NCBI GenBank assembly: GCA_905214905.1
Contig: CAJMNK010000008.1
Coordinates: 1 to 46,097, forward strand
Length of the DNA stretch: 46,097 bases
Reading direction: 5' to 3'
Origin: an uncultured bacterium
GTDB lineage: Bacteria > Actinomycetota > Coriobacteriia > Coriobacteriales > Coriobacteriaceae
Shown: positions 25,436 through 33,385 of the stretch, in pieces
Numbering within the stretch: position 1 is the first letter of the stretch
Layout: every line of letters begins with the position of its first letter
Made by a program: the position numbers and the translations under genes
Notes under the pieces: generated by a model
The model's input: only the letters and a program-made list of their open reading frames with translations
Told to the model about the DNA's origin: nothing
Database searches by the model: none

Positions 25436-25858
25436 CTAACTCACCGTCTCCTCGCCAAAGCGATACAGCTCCTCGTTGACCTTTTGGAGGCTGCACCCGC
25501 GATCGATACAGAAGATGATAATCGCATCGCGGCGGTCCTTGCAGTTAAGGACGCTTACCCCGGCAGCCGTCAGCGCACGGTTGGTCTCTTTGAGCGTCAG
25601 TGCCATCGCAAAGGCAATCTGCAGCACCTTATTGCGACTCGGATGACGCGCACCGGTAAAGATCTGATAGCCAAAGGTCTCATTGAGATCGGCCATACGA
25701 ACCACGCGCGAGCGCTCCAAACCCTTTTCCTGCAGCAGTTGCTTCAGGTAGTCCGAAAGCGACGGGGTGGCAAAGTCGTGCTCCTTGATATAGCCATCGA
25801 TGTTTGGCGCGTCGAGAAGCTCATTGAGTAACTCGTCAGTCAGCTTTTTATCGGGCAT
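25436..25858 (-). CDS. HTH-type protein preceding the kinase
   Basis: A 140-aa mostly helical protein. Residues 33-95 (LSDYLKQLLQEKGLERSRVV, then ETFGYQIFTGARHPSRNKVLQ) look like a Cro/C1-type helix-turn-helix with a conserved arrangement of turn residues. The last 45 residues (ALTAAGVSVLNCKDRRDAII...) resemble a short death-like or regulatory tail seen in HTH proteins encoded beside kinases in Coriobacteria. GAGG is four bases before the ATG. It may bind DNA or act as a kinase substrate; neither is shown here. Confidence 0.7.
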   Translation of the reverse strand: MPDKKLTDELLNELLDAPNIDGYIKEHDFATPSLSDYLKQLLQEKGLERSRVVRMADLNETFGYQIFTGARHPSRNKVLQIAFAMALTLKETNRALTAAGVSVLNCKDRRDAIIIFCIDRGCSLQKVNEELYRFGEETVS

Positions 25859-25890
25859 ACGACCTCACCTCCCCCAGTGCATGCAACATG

Positions 25891-26334
25891 CTAGAAACCG
25901 CTTACGTCCGAACGCTCCCAGCTAGCAACCTGGTCGGGAGACACCGTACCCAGCGCCTCGAACTTCCAGGAGCCGCCCGCCTTCAGATGATTGGTGTTTG
26001 CAAGAGCCGTTCCAACCTGGTTGCCATCGGCATCATACAGAACATATTCAATCTGAATGTAGCTCTTTTCCTTGTCCGTGTTATTGGTCAGCGTGCCCGT
26101 GATCTTATAGGTAAACTGATTGGAAGTGTCTTCAGCCTCGTCAGCAATGGTATACGGTTCTTGCGGTTCTTTTTGCTCCTCAGCCTGCTGTGTCGCCTCG
26201 GCAGGTTTTGCCGAATCGCTCGCAGACGAATCGGTTGAATTGCCGCCCATAGAGCCCACGGCACCGACAATAACCAGCACCACGATGATGCCTAGGACAA
26301 TCTTGCCGATCGGCTTCTTTCCCTCTTTTGCCAT
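25891..26334 (-). CDS. Membrane-anchored FxLYD-like domain protein
   Basis: A 147-aa protein: short basic start MAKEGKKPIGK, one hydrophobic helix (IVLGIIVVLVIVGAVG), a Ser/Glu-rich linker, and an extracytoplasmic beta domain from about residue 60 (YKITGTLTNNTDKEKSYIQI, then EYVLYDADGNQVG). The latter matches the FxLYD fold, found in surface proteins of unknown role. AAGGA lies six bases upstream of the ATG, inside the stem at 26341-26392. No neighbour suggests a specific function. Confidence 0.75.
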   Translation of the reverse strand: MAKEGKKPIGKIVLGIIVVLVIVGAVGSMGGNSTDSSASDSAKPAEATQQAEEQKEPQEPYTIADEAEDTSNQFTYKITGTLTNNTDKEKSYIQIEYVLYDADGNQVGTALANTNHLKAGGSWKFEALGTVSPDQVASWERSDVSGF

Positions 26335-26340
26335 TATTCA

Positions 26341-26392
26341 TCCTTCCTACGATCCGGCTACCGTGCCGGCACACAGCACATCGTAGGAAGGA
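26341..26392 (-). promoter_or_regulatory. Leader hairpin that sequesters the ribosome binding site
   Basis: TCCTTCCTACGAT (26341-26353) and ATCGTAGGAAGGA (26380-26392) form a perfect 13-bp stem, extended by CCGGC/GCCGG (26354-26358, 26365-26369). On the minus-strand mRNA the downstream arm contains the AGGAAGGA ribosome binding site of the FxLYD-like gene, six bases before its ATG. Confidence 0.7.
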
Positions 26393-26498
26393 TTGAACTT
26401 GAATTCATTAGCTGAGAGCTAAGGCTGCAGTAAACGGCCAATGCAGTTATCCAAACGCCGAGCAAACGCACTTTGCGCAACCGTCTGCTGGCAGCGCG

Positions 26499-26822
26499 TC
26501 AACCCACCGTTACGGATTCCCCAGTAAAGGCGCTGATCATCAACAGGACAAAGAACACCAGGTAGCTGGCACTCAGCGGGTACGCAATAATCAGGAAGAC
26601 GACCCAGCCGACACTGGTTTTACCGTCGGCACGGCGTTGCTCGCGATTGCGGCAAAGCCAAATCGTCACGCCGATGGCAGTGATAAACAGCACGAGCGCC
26701 GCCGCGGCAAGCCCAGCAAGCGCAAACATCACGCCAATGCTCACAGCGATGACCGGAAGCAGCAGCAAACCGCACCCGCATCCACCCGGACTATATACGG
26801 CTGATTGCCGACGTCGCCTCAT
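26499..26822 (-). CDS. Small membrane protein
   Basis: A 107-aa protein with a basic N-terminus (MRRRRQSAVY), a Cys/Gly-rich patch (GGCGCG) and three or four hydrophobic helices. The ATG at 26822 lies two bases after the stop of the M20 deacetylase gene, with GGAG from the end of that gene as ribosome binding site, so the two are translationally coupled. It shows no recognised domain. The function is unknown. Confidence 0.7.
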   Translation of the reverse strand: MRRRRQSAVYSPGGCGCGLLLLPVIAVSIGVMFALAGLAAAALVLFITAIGVTIWLCRNREQRRADGKTSVGWVVFLIIAYPLSASYLVFFVLLMISAFTGESVTVG

Positions 26823-26824
26823 CG

Positions 26825-28012
26825 TCACTCCATCACAAGCAATCGTTTGTAGACATCGAGGCCTTTGAGCAGGATTTCCTCGTCAAAGAGCATGGTATCG
26901 GTGTGAAGGGCGCTCGTCGCATAAGCTGGGCAGCCGTCTGCGTCGATCGGGTTTTCTTGCGCCTCTGGCACGCCCGTGCCCAGCAAGAAAAACACGCCCG
27001 GCAGATGGCGCTGATAGAACGCGAAATCCTCGGCGATTAGCAGCGGCTCGTCCACGAGCTGCAATTCGGGCAGAGCGGGCGCGATTCGGGCAAACAACTC
27101 GGAGTCGTTGTCGACCGGCGGATAGCCCTCGGCAAAGTCGAGATCGTACGTGCAGCCCGTTGCGGCACAGGCATCGTCCAGCACGCGGCGCACGCCTTCG
27201 CGCGCCCGGTCGAACATGTCGTCCGTAAACACACGCAGGCTTCCGGCCACATGGGCCTCCCCCGCCACCGCGTTGCAAACCGTACCGGCCTGCAGCAGAC
27301 CAAACTTACCGATACAGGGCTCGTCGGTGCCCAGCTCGTCCATCAGCTCGCGCTCGGCAACCAAAAACTTCGCTGCCGCCAACGCGGCATCGTGCGACTC
27401 CCCAACCGGCACACCATAGGTCTTAGCGATGTGGATGCTCGTACCGTGAATATGGATATGCGTCTCACTCGAACGCGCCAGCAGCGGACCGGGGCAGCTC
27501 GCCAACGTGCCGGCGGGCAGATCGGGCCACACATGAAAGCCAAAAATGCGGTCGGCCCCGTAGCGCTCGAACACGCCGCTCTCGCATACCGTCTTGGCAC
27601 CACCGGTCGTTTCCTCGGCCGGCTGGAATACAAAGAGAACGTTGCGCCTCATGGCGCCCGGCTGCTCGCGAATCGTACGGTCGACATACGTCGCGGCGGC
27701 AAGCGCCATGGCCATGTGTCCGTCATGTCCGCAAGCGTGCATCTTGCCGGGATGGGTCGAGGCGAACGCTGCCCCTGTTGCCTCGGCAATGGGCAGCGCA
27801 TCCATATCGGCGCGAATCGCCGTGGCATGCGCGGCACCAACGCCGGCGTCGAAGAAAGCGCAGACGCAGCTGGGGCACGGATGGGTCACCTCGCAAGCGA
27901 GCGGTGCCAACACGCCCTCGATATAGGCAATGGTTTGCGGAAGATCGAAATCGAGCTCCGGAATGCGATGGAGATCGCGGCGATAGCGACGGAGTTCTTG
28001 GAGCTCGGTCAT
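26825..28012 (-). CDS. M20 family amidohydrolase, candidate N-acetyldiaminopimelate deacetylase
   Basis: A 395-aa metallo-amidohydrolase of the M20D type. Metal and catalytic motifs are visible: HACGHDGHMAMAL, FQPAEETTGGA, and a late LIAEDFAFYQRHLPG with the terminal ligand region. I start at MTELQELRRYRRDLH, with AAGGG nine bases upstream; the frame is open further upstream without support. Enzymes of this type include YkuR, which removes acetyl from N-acetyl-LL-diaminopimelate. The divergent neighbour operon makes acetylated DAP intermediates (dapH), so that role fits well. Hippurate or N-acyl amino-acid hydrolysis remains possible. Confidence 0.85.
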   Translation of the reverse strand: MTELQELRRYRRDLHRIPELDFDLPQTIAYIEGVLAPLACEVTHPCPSCVCAFFDAGVGAAHATAIRADMDALPIAEATGAAFASTHPGKMHACGHDGHMAMALAAATYVDRTIREQPGAMRRNVLFVFQPAEETTGGAKTVCESGVFERYGADRIFGFHVWPDLPAGTLASCPGPLLARSSETHIHIHGTSIHIAKTYGVPVGESHDAALAAAKFLVAERELMDELGTDEPCIGKFGLLQAGTVCNAVAGEAHVAGSLRVFTDDMFDRAREGVRRVLDDACAATGCTYDLDFAEGYPPVDNDSELFARIAPALPELQLVDEPLLIAEDFAFYQRHLPGVFFLLGTGVPEAQENPIDADGCPAYATSALHTDTMLFDEEILLKGLDVYKRLLVME

Positions 28013-28122
28013 AGAGGATCCCTTCGTGAGGCATATCTGTTGCAACTTATTGTGATACAGGATTGTGGCACACATGTTTCCAGCATATTGCTGCATTTTT
28101 TAAACGTTATATACGAATACTC

Positions 28123-28151
28123 TTGTTTGCTAAAGTGCAACGTGGTAGGGT
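28123..28151 (+). promoter_or_regulatory. Candidate promoter of the lysine operon
   Basis: TTGTTT (28123-28128) and TAGGGT (28146-28151) are 17 bases apart. The predicted start is close to 28158, just before the riboswitch aptamer. Confidence 0.5.
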
Positions 28152-28159
28152 CGTTACCA

Positions 28160-28377
28160 CTTGATAGAGGCGCGGGCACGAAGAACCGCGGGCGAGCCGG
28201 CAGGCTTTGACCCCGTGGGGAGGCGAAACCCGCCGAACTGGGCTTTTCGGGCACGAACAACCTGGTGGGCCTGCGGGAAACACCCACAGGACTGTCTGCA
28301 GCAATGCGGGAGCGCTATCCGGACATTGGGTCCACGCTATGCGGATTCGATGCGCAGATGGCGCCGTCTGGATAGCG
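28160..28377 (+). ncRNA. Lysine riboswitch (L box) with expression platform
   Basis: The aptamer begins GATAGAGGCGCGG (28163 on), has the conserved GCCGAA (28232-28237), then CTGTCTGCAG, and closes with GGGAGCGCTATCC (28308-28320), so GATAG pairs with CTATC to form P1. Downstream, GGATAGCG (28370-28377) can pair either with the P1 strand CGCTATCC (28313-28320) or with CGCTAT (28335-28340). No T run follows. The switch therefore probably controls translation of the LysA-DapA gene, whose ribosome binding site starts at about 28377. It lies 14 bases before the start codon and fits feedback control by lysine. Confidence 0.92.
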
Positions 28378-28390
28378 AGGTTTACGGGAC

Positions 28391-30700
28391 ATGGCATTGA
28401 CCCCCAACGAGGCATATGCGGCCAAGCAGCCGTTTGTGGACAAAGAGACACTCGAGCATATCGTCGAGCAGTTCCCCACGCCATTTCATCTATATGACGA
28501 GGCGGGCATCCGCCGCAACATGCAAGAGGTGCGCGACGCCTTCGCATGGAACCCGGGCTTTAAGGAATACTTTGCCGTCAAGGCCAATCCCAACCCGGCG
28601 CTCATCTCCATTCTCAACGAATACGGCTGCGGCTGCGATTGCTCGAGCTATACCGAGCTCATGATCGCCCGCTCGCTGGGTATCACGGGACACGACATCA
28701 TGTTCTCATCCAACGACACGCCGGCAGCGGACTTTGAGCTCGCCGACAAGCTGGGCGCCATCGTCAACTTTGACGACATCAGCCACATCGAGTTCTTTGA
28801 GCGCGTCGCAGGCCCCATCCCCAAGACGGTCAGCTGCCGCTTTAATCCGGGCGGTCTGTTCCAGCTCTCCAACGGCATCATGGACAACCCCGGCGACTCC
28901 AAATACGGCATGACCACCGAGCAGCTCTTCGAGGCCTTTCGCACGCTCAAGGCCAAGGGCGCCGAAAACTTTGGCATCCACGCATTCCTTGCCAGCAACA
29001 CCGTCACCAACGACTACTACCCCAAGCTCGCGCGCATCCTCTTTGAGCTTGCCGTGCGCCTGGAGCGCGAGACCGGCGCACACGTCGCCTTTATCAATCT
29101 GTCCGGCGGCGTCGGCATCCCCTACCTGCCCGAGCAGCAGGCCAACGATATCCATGCCATCGGCGAAGGAGTGCATGCGGCCTACGACGAAATTCTGGTT
29201 CCCGCCGGCATGGGCGATGTGGCAATCTGCACCGAGATGGGCCGCTTTATGATGGGCCCCTACGGCTGCCTGGTCACCAAGGCCATCCACGAGAAGCAAA
29301 TCTACAAGGACTATATCGGTGTCGACGCAAGCGCCGTCGATCTGATCCGCCCTGCCATGTATGGCGCCTACCACCACATTACGGTGATGGGCCAGCCGGG
29401 TGGCTCCGACAAGACCGCGGCGCCTGTCACAAACACGTACGACATTACGGGCAATCTGTGCGAGAACAACGACAAGTTCGCCATCGACCGCGAGCTACCG
29501 CGGGTCGACATGGGTGATGTGCTCGTGATCCACGATACCGGCGCGCATGGTTACTCCATGGGCTACAACTACAACGGCCGTCTGCGCTCCGCCGAGGTGC
29601 TGCTGCGCCCCGACGGCTCGGCCGACCTTATCCGCCGCGCCGAGCGCCCGGGCGATTATTTTGCCACGCTCGACGTGTTGCCGAGCGGCCGAGAGCTGCT
29701 GGCCAAGTCGCGCGCCGAAAGCGCTCGTCGTCGCGCTCAGGACGAGCGCCTGGCCGTCGCCGTCCAATGGAACAAACGCATCCAGATCGCGGAAGCGAAG
29801 GAGAAGAACATGGATATCCGCAACCTCGAGGGCTCGATCGTCGCCCTTGTTACGCCGTTTAAAAAGGACGGCAGCGTCGACTTTGACGCACTCGAGCGCC
29901 TTATCGATTTCCACCTGCAAAATGGCACCGACGCCATCCTCACCCTGGGCACCACCGGCGAGAGCGCCACGATGACCGATGACGAGGACAACTCCGTCGT
30001 CGCCGCCGTGGTCAAGCAGGTTGCAGGCCGCGTCCCCGTCATCGCCGGCTCGGGCTCCAACTCCACGCAAACCATGCTCACCAAGTCGCTCACCTATCAG
30101 GGCCTGGGCGCCGACGGCCTGCTGCTCATTACCCCCTACTACAACAAGTCTAATGAAGAGGGCATCTACCAGCACTTTAAGACCGTTGCCGATGCCGTAG
30201 ATATCCCCTGCATCCTGTACAACATCCCCGGCCGCTGCGGCTGCGGCATCAGCGAGCGCAACGTAGAGCGCTTGGCCGCGCACCCCAACATCATGGGTAT
30301 TAAGGAAGCCTCGGGCAACGTCGCCTACGCGGCCAAGATCGCCCACCTGCTGTCCGACGACTTCCGTATGTACTCGGGCGAAGACACGCTCACCGTGCCG
30401 CTCATGAGCCTGGGCGCCTCGGGCACCATCAGCGTGTGGGCCGATGTTCAGCCGCAGCTCGTGCACGACATGTGCCGCGCCTATCTGGACGGCGACGTGG
30501 AGCGCGCCCGCGATATCCAAATTGCCGGCCAGCCGCTCATCAATGCCCTCTTTAGCGAGGTCAACCCCATCCCCGTCAAGGAGGCACTCGCCCAGATGGG
30601 CATGATCGAAGCCAACTACCGCATGCCGCTGTGCCCCATGGCCGATAACACGCGCGCCGCACTTACCGATGCTCTGAAGGGAGCTGGTCTGCTTGATTAA
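28391..30700 (+). CDS. lysA-dapA: Fused diaminopimelate decarboxylase (LysA) and dihydrodipicolinate synthase (DapA)
   Basis: A 769-aa open frame encoding two lysine-pathway enzymes. Residues 1-470 are LysA (PLP-dependent decarboxylation of meso-DAP to lysine): EYFAVKANPNPALI carries the PLP lysine at K64, and NLSGGVGIPY and CTEMGRFM follow. From M474, NLEGSIVALVTPFKKDG starts DapA (condensing pyruvate and aspartate semialdehyde), with TLGTTGESATM, YNIPGRCG and the Schiff-base lysine in IKEASG near residue 638. An intact ribosome binding site, AAGGAG at 29798-29803, precedes the internal ATG at 29810 by six bases. DapA could thus also be made alone, its 296 aa being normal length. No stop separates the two. 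It overlaps dapB. Confidence 0.93.
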   Translation: MALTPNEAYAAKQPFVDKETLEHIVEQFPTPFHLYDEAGIRRNMQEVRDAFAWNPGFKEYFAVKANPNPALISILNEYGCGCDCSSYTELMIARSLGITGHDIMFSSNDTPAADFELADKLGAIVNFDDISHIEFFERVAGPIPKTVSCRFNPGGLFQLSNGIMDNPGDSKYGMTTEQLFEAFRTLKAKGAENFGIHAFLASNTVTNDYYPKLARILFELAVRLERETGAHVAFINLSGGVGIPYLPEQQANDIHAIGEGVHAAYDEILVPAGMGDVAICTEMGRFMMGPYGCLVTKAIHEKQIYKDYIGVDASAVDLIRPAMYGAYHHITVMGQPGGSDKTAAPVTNTYDITGNLCENNDKFAIDRELPRVDMGDVLVIHDTGAHGYSMGYNYNGRLRSAEVLLRPDGSADLIRRAERPGDYFATLDVLPSGRELLAKSRAESARRRAQDERLAVAVQWNKRIQIAEAKEKNMDIRNLEGSIVALVTPFKKDGSVDFDALERLIDFHLQNGTDAILTLGTTGESATMTDDEDNSVVAAVVKQVAGRVPVIAGSGSNSTQTMLTKSLTYQGLGADGLLLITPYYNKSNEEGIYQHFKTVADAVDIPCILYNIPGRCGCGISERNVERLAAHPNIMGIKEASGNVAYAAKIAHLLSDDFRMYSGEDTLTVPLMSLGASGTISVWADVQPQLVHDMCRAYLDGDVERARDIQIAGQPLINALFSEVNPIPVKEALAQMGMIEANYRMPLCPMADNTRAALTDALKGAGLLD
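29798..29812 (+). promoter_or_regulatory. Internal ribosome binding site and start for DapA
   Basis: AAGGAG, six bases, then ATG at 29810, at the exact boundary of the DapA domain. It indicates that dapA was, or still is, translated independently. Confidence 0.7.
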
Positions 30701-31433
30701 GACCGTCATTATGGGAACGGGCCGCATGGGCTCGCTCATCCACACTACCGCCGAGGGCATTGTCAACGCCGCTGGAGAGCCCGTTTTTGATATCGTGGCC
30801 CAGATCGGTTTTGACCTGTCCGAGCTCGAGAGCACCCCGGCAGCCGACGTCATCATCGACTTCTCGAACGTCGTGACCTTCGATGCCGTCGTCGCCTATG
30901 TCGAGCGCACGGGCGCGGCGTTAGTCTCGGGCACCACAGGCTACACCCCCGAGCAGATGGACCGCCTGCGTGAGCTGGGCCAGAACGCCCGCGTTATGCA
31001 CTCGGGCAATTACTCCATCGGCATCGCAGCCCTGCGTCATCTGGTAGCACAGGCCACGCGCGAGCTGCCCGGCTTTGACTGCGAAATCGTCGAGACGCAC
31101 CATAACCAAAAAGTCGATGCCCCCAGCGGCACCGCAAAGCTGCTGCTCGACGCCGTCGTCGAAGCCGAGCCCGAGGCAGGCTACCACCCCGTCTATGGCC
31201 GCGAGGGCATGTGCGGAGCGCGCGACCCCAAGGAAATCGGCATGCACTCGCTGCGCGGCGGCACCGTAGCCGGTGTGCACGAGGTGGGTTTCTTTGGCCA
31301 GGACGAGGAAGTCACGCTCACCCACCGCGCCACGAGCCGTCAGATCTTTGTCAACGGCGCCCTGGCAGCCGCGCAGAAGCTCGTCGCCCGTGAACCCGGC
31401 TTCTATACGTTCGACCAGGTCATGTTTGCCTAA
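30693..31433 (+). CDS. dapB: 4-hydroxy-tetrahydrodipicolinate reductase
   Basis: A 246-aa NAD(P)H-dependent reductase, second enzyme of the DAP branch. The N-terminal IKTVIMGTGRMGS is the nucleotide-binding loop. SGTTGY, the catalytic ETHHNQKVDAPSGTA and the closing VNGALAAAQKLV are typical. The start is a TTG at 30693 that overlaps the previous stop by 8 bases, with AAGGGAG nine bases upstream; later ATG starts would remove the first strand of the Rossmann fold. It is the third activity of the operon controlled by the lysine riboswitch. Confidence 0.94.
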   Translation: MIKTVIMGTGRMGSLIHTTAEGIVNAAGEPVFDIVAQIGFDLSELESTPAADVIIDFSNVVTFDAVVAYVERTGAALVSGTTGYTPEQMDRLRELGQNARVMHSGNYSIGIAALRHLVAQATRELPGFDCEIVETHHNQKVDAPSGTAKLLLDAVVEAEPEAGYHPVYGREGMCGARDPKEIGMHSLRGGTVAGVHEVGFFGQDEEVTLTHRATSRQIFVNGALAAAQKLVAREPGFYTFDQVMFA

Positions 31434-31472
31434 CCAGGTATCAACCGAATCCGCCCAAAGGAGAGATAGCAA

Positions 31473-32192
31473 ATGAGCAACGCAGCCGAGATGGATGCAC
31501 AGGAGATTATCGACTACATCGCCACCGCGCCCAAGAAAACGCCCGTCAAACTGTACGTGCGCGAAAAGCCGGGCATGAAGGTCCAGTGGGGCAATGCGCA
31601 CGTCTACGGCGGTCGTCGTGGCAAGACCGTCTTTGGTGACTGGGATGAGCTCAAGGTCATCCTCGATGCCAATGCCGACTCCATCGACTACTACGACGTC
31701 GAGAATGACTGCCGCAACTCCGCCGTCCCCATGCTCGACCTTAAGGGCATCAATGCCCGCATCGAGCCGGGCGCAATCATCCGCGACCGCGTCGAGATCG
31801 GCGACCGCGCCGTCATCATGATGGGCACCATCATCAACATCGGCTCCGTTATCGGCGAGGGCTCTATGATTGATATGGGCGCCGTCCTGGGCGGCCGCGC
31901 AACCGTGGGCAAGAACTGCCATATCGGCGCCGGCACCGTACTGGCAGGCGTCGTTGAGCCTGCGAGCGCCACGCCCGTCATCATCGAAGATGATGTCATG
32001 ATTGGCGCCAACGCCGTGGTCCTGGAGGGCGTGCGCGTGGGCAAGGGTGCTGTCGTTGCCGCCGGCGCCGTATGCGTCGAGGACGTCCCCGCCGGCGCCG
32101 TCGTGGCCGGTGTCCCCGCCCGCGTCATCAAGATGCGCGATGAGAAAACCGACAGCAAGACCGGCCTCGAAGAGGGACTACGTCAGCTTTAA
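31473..32192 (+). CDS. dapH: Tetrahydrodipicolinate N-acetyltransferase
   Basis: A 239-aa left-handed beta-helix acyltransferase that acetylates tetrahydrodipicolinate using acetyl-CoA. Hexapeptide repeats run from about residue 95 to 205 (AIIRDRVEIGDRAVIMMG, then VIGEGSMIDMGAVLGG and VGKNCHIGAGTVLAG). Its length fits the acetylase DapH (B. subtilis type) rather than the longer succinylase DapD. AAAGGAG precedes the ATG. This choice of acetylase, with the divergent M20 deacetylase, defines an N-acetyl DAP pathway; the aminotransferase step may be supplied by the gene at 35831-36994. Confidence 0.93.
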   Translation: MSNAAEMDAQEIIDYIATAPKKTPVKLYVREKPGMKVQWGNAHVYGGRRGKTVFGDWDELKVILDANADSIDYYDVENDCRNSAVPMLDLKGINARIEPGAIIRDRVEIGDRAVIMMGTIINIGSVIGEGSMIDMGAVLGGRATVGKNCHIGAGTVLAGVVEPASATPVIIEDDVMIGANAVVLEGVRVGKGAVVAAGAVCVEDVPAGAVVAGVPARVIKMRDEKTDSKTGLEEGLRQL

Positions 32193-32212
32193 TAGTTACG
32201 CGGTTTTACCAA
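32192..32212 (+). repeat. 21-bp block shared with the rnd 3' region
   Basis: Starts ATAGTTACGCGG at the dapH stop and is identical over 21 bases to the minus-strand sequence at 11970-11990. Here it lacks the second arm that makes a hairpin after rnd. Confidence 0.8.
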
Positions 32213-32213
32213 G

Positions 32214-32246
32214 AAGGCCGAAGCCCCAAAGGGCTTTGGCCTTTTC
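32214..32246 (+). terminator. Terminator after dapH
   Basis: AAGGCC-G-AAGCCC pairs with GGGCTT-T-GGCCTT around a short loop, ending in TTTTC. Confidence 0.85.
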
Positions 32247-32270
32247 GTTACGGTCAATCTACTCGAGCCG

Positions 32271-33275
32271 CTATCGATTCTCGATGCTGCCGATATTCTT
32301 GAGCTCGATGGAGATGAGGCCGTTGGGTTCGTTGACGAACTCGATGTACTCGGAGTTCGAGCCCATCTCGGCCGGAAAGCTGATCTCGATGCCCGTATCG
32401 GTACGAATCTTGTGGTTGCGCACGGCCGCGCGTTCGACCTGCTTGCGCTCCACGGGCACACGCTCAGGCACCTTCTCCTCAGTCAGTGCCGCGCGCACGC
32501 TCTCCTTGATAACCGGTTCGTCCTCAAAGACCTCATCGACGATATCCCAGGGCGGCAGCTCCTCGTCATCCTCGACTTTCTCGGCGACGGCAGCCTTAAC
32601 CTTGGCGAGCGCCACGGCCGTATTGGCACCGTGCTCCTCGGCGACTTCCTCGACCACACGCGTCACGGTGTCGATGACCTCCTTGCCTGATACGCCCGTG
32701 TCGCACTGCAGCAGGCCATCGGGGATAAGCATACGGTCCTCACCGGCAATCTTGCGCTTCTTGTCCACGTAACCGATCTCCATGGTGCTCGCACGCACGA
32801 TGGCATAGCTCGGCACCTTTTGCGAGGGGTTCGGCAGAATGGCGTAGTGGCGCGCGATGTCGTTGCGCACCTCTCCCTCCTCGCGGCCCACTTCGTGCAT
32901 AAAAGCCTGCTTGGAGCCCAGCAGCATCACGGCAAACCAGCGGGCATCCTCATCGTCGTCAAAATCGGCCACGAGCACGTCGGTGGACTCGGCTTTCTCG
33001 GCTTTGGTGAGCTCGGAGGAGATAAACTCCGCAATCTGCTGCGACAGGTCCACGAACTCGCGCTCGCCAAAGAAATAGCCCTTGAGCTCGCCGCCAAACG
33101 CAGAGTTCTCGGCAAACGTGGCGCGTTTATTGTCGGCCGAGGTACGTGCGCGGCGCAGATGCGTGGTCACGAAGTTGCGCACGGTACGACTCTCGATATC
33201 GAGCTCGCGCTGGCTCATAACGTTGACGGCAGAGTCAAAGTCCAGGATATGCAGAATCGCGTGATTGATTTTCAT
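32271..33275 (-). CDS. Nucleoid-associated protein (YejK/NdpA family)
   Basis: A protein of about 334 aa of the 37-kDa nucleoid-associated family. The N-terminus MKINHAILHILDFDSAVNVM and SQRELDIESRTVRNFVTTHL are family-typical; the C-terminal section reads IEISFPAEMGSNSEYIEFVN. The start is taken at the ATG with GGAA eight bases upstream; an ATG nine bases earlier is equally in frame. In other bacteria such proteins bind the chromosome, with no defined enzymatic role. It stands alone between the lysine operon terminator and the GGGGACAGG repeat. Confidence 0.87.
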   Translation of the reverse strand: MKINHAILHILDFDSAVNVMSQRELDIESRTVRNFVTTHLRRARTSADNKRATFAENSAFGGELKGYFFGEREFVDLSQQIAEFISSELTKAEKAESTDVLVADFDDDEDARWFAVMLLGSKQAFMHEVGREEGEVRNDIARHYAILPNPSQKVPSYAIVRASTMEIGYVDKKRKIAGEDRMLIPDGLLQCDTGVSGKEVIDTVTRVVEEVAEEHGANTAVALAKVKAAVAEKVEDDEELPPWDIVDEVFEDEPVIKESVRAALTEEKVPERVPVERKQVERAAVRNHKIRTDTGIEISFPAEMGSNSEYIEFVNEPNGLISIELKNIGSIENR

Positions 33276-33348
33276 ATACGGCATTCCGTTCTAGATCGAT
33301 TTCGGCACGAACCAGTATAGCGGTCGAGCCCTCCCGAGCGCATCGAAG

Positions 33349-33383
33349 ATTGGTGCATCGGGGACAGGTTGCTTTGCACCAAT
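33349..33383 (-). repeat. GGGGACAGGTT palindrome, left copy
   Basis: ATTGGTGCA (33349-33357) and TGCACCAAT (33375-33383) form 9-bp inverted ends around CGGGGACAGGTTGC. The unit stands two bases after the stop of the DUF2974 hydrolase. Its 31-base core is 27/31 identical to 34565-34595 on the other side of that gene, in the same orientation. Confidence 0.75.
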
Positions 33384-33385
33384 GG

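Larger units (their letters stand above)
28013..28390 (+). other. 378-bp divergent regulatory region of the lysine locus
   Basis: Contains the promoter candidate at 28123-28151, the lysine riboswitch aptamer (28160-28322), and its expression platform up to the lysA-dapA ribosome binding site. The left part (28013-28120) is AT-rich and should hold the promoter of the divergent M20 gene. Confidence 0.8.
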
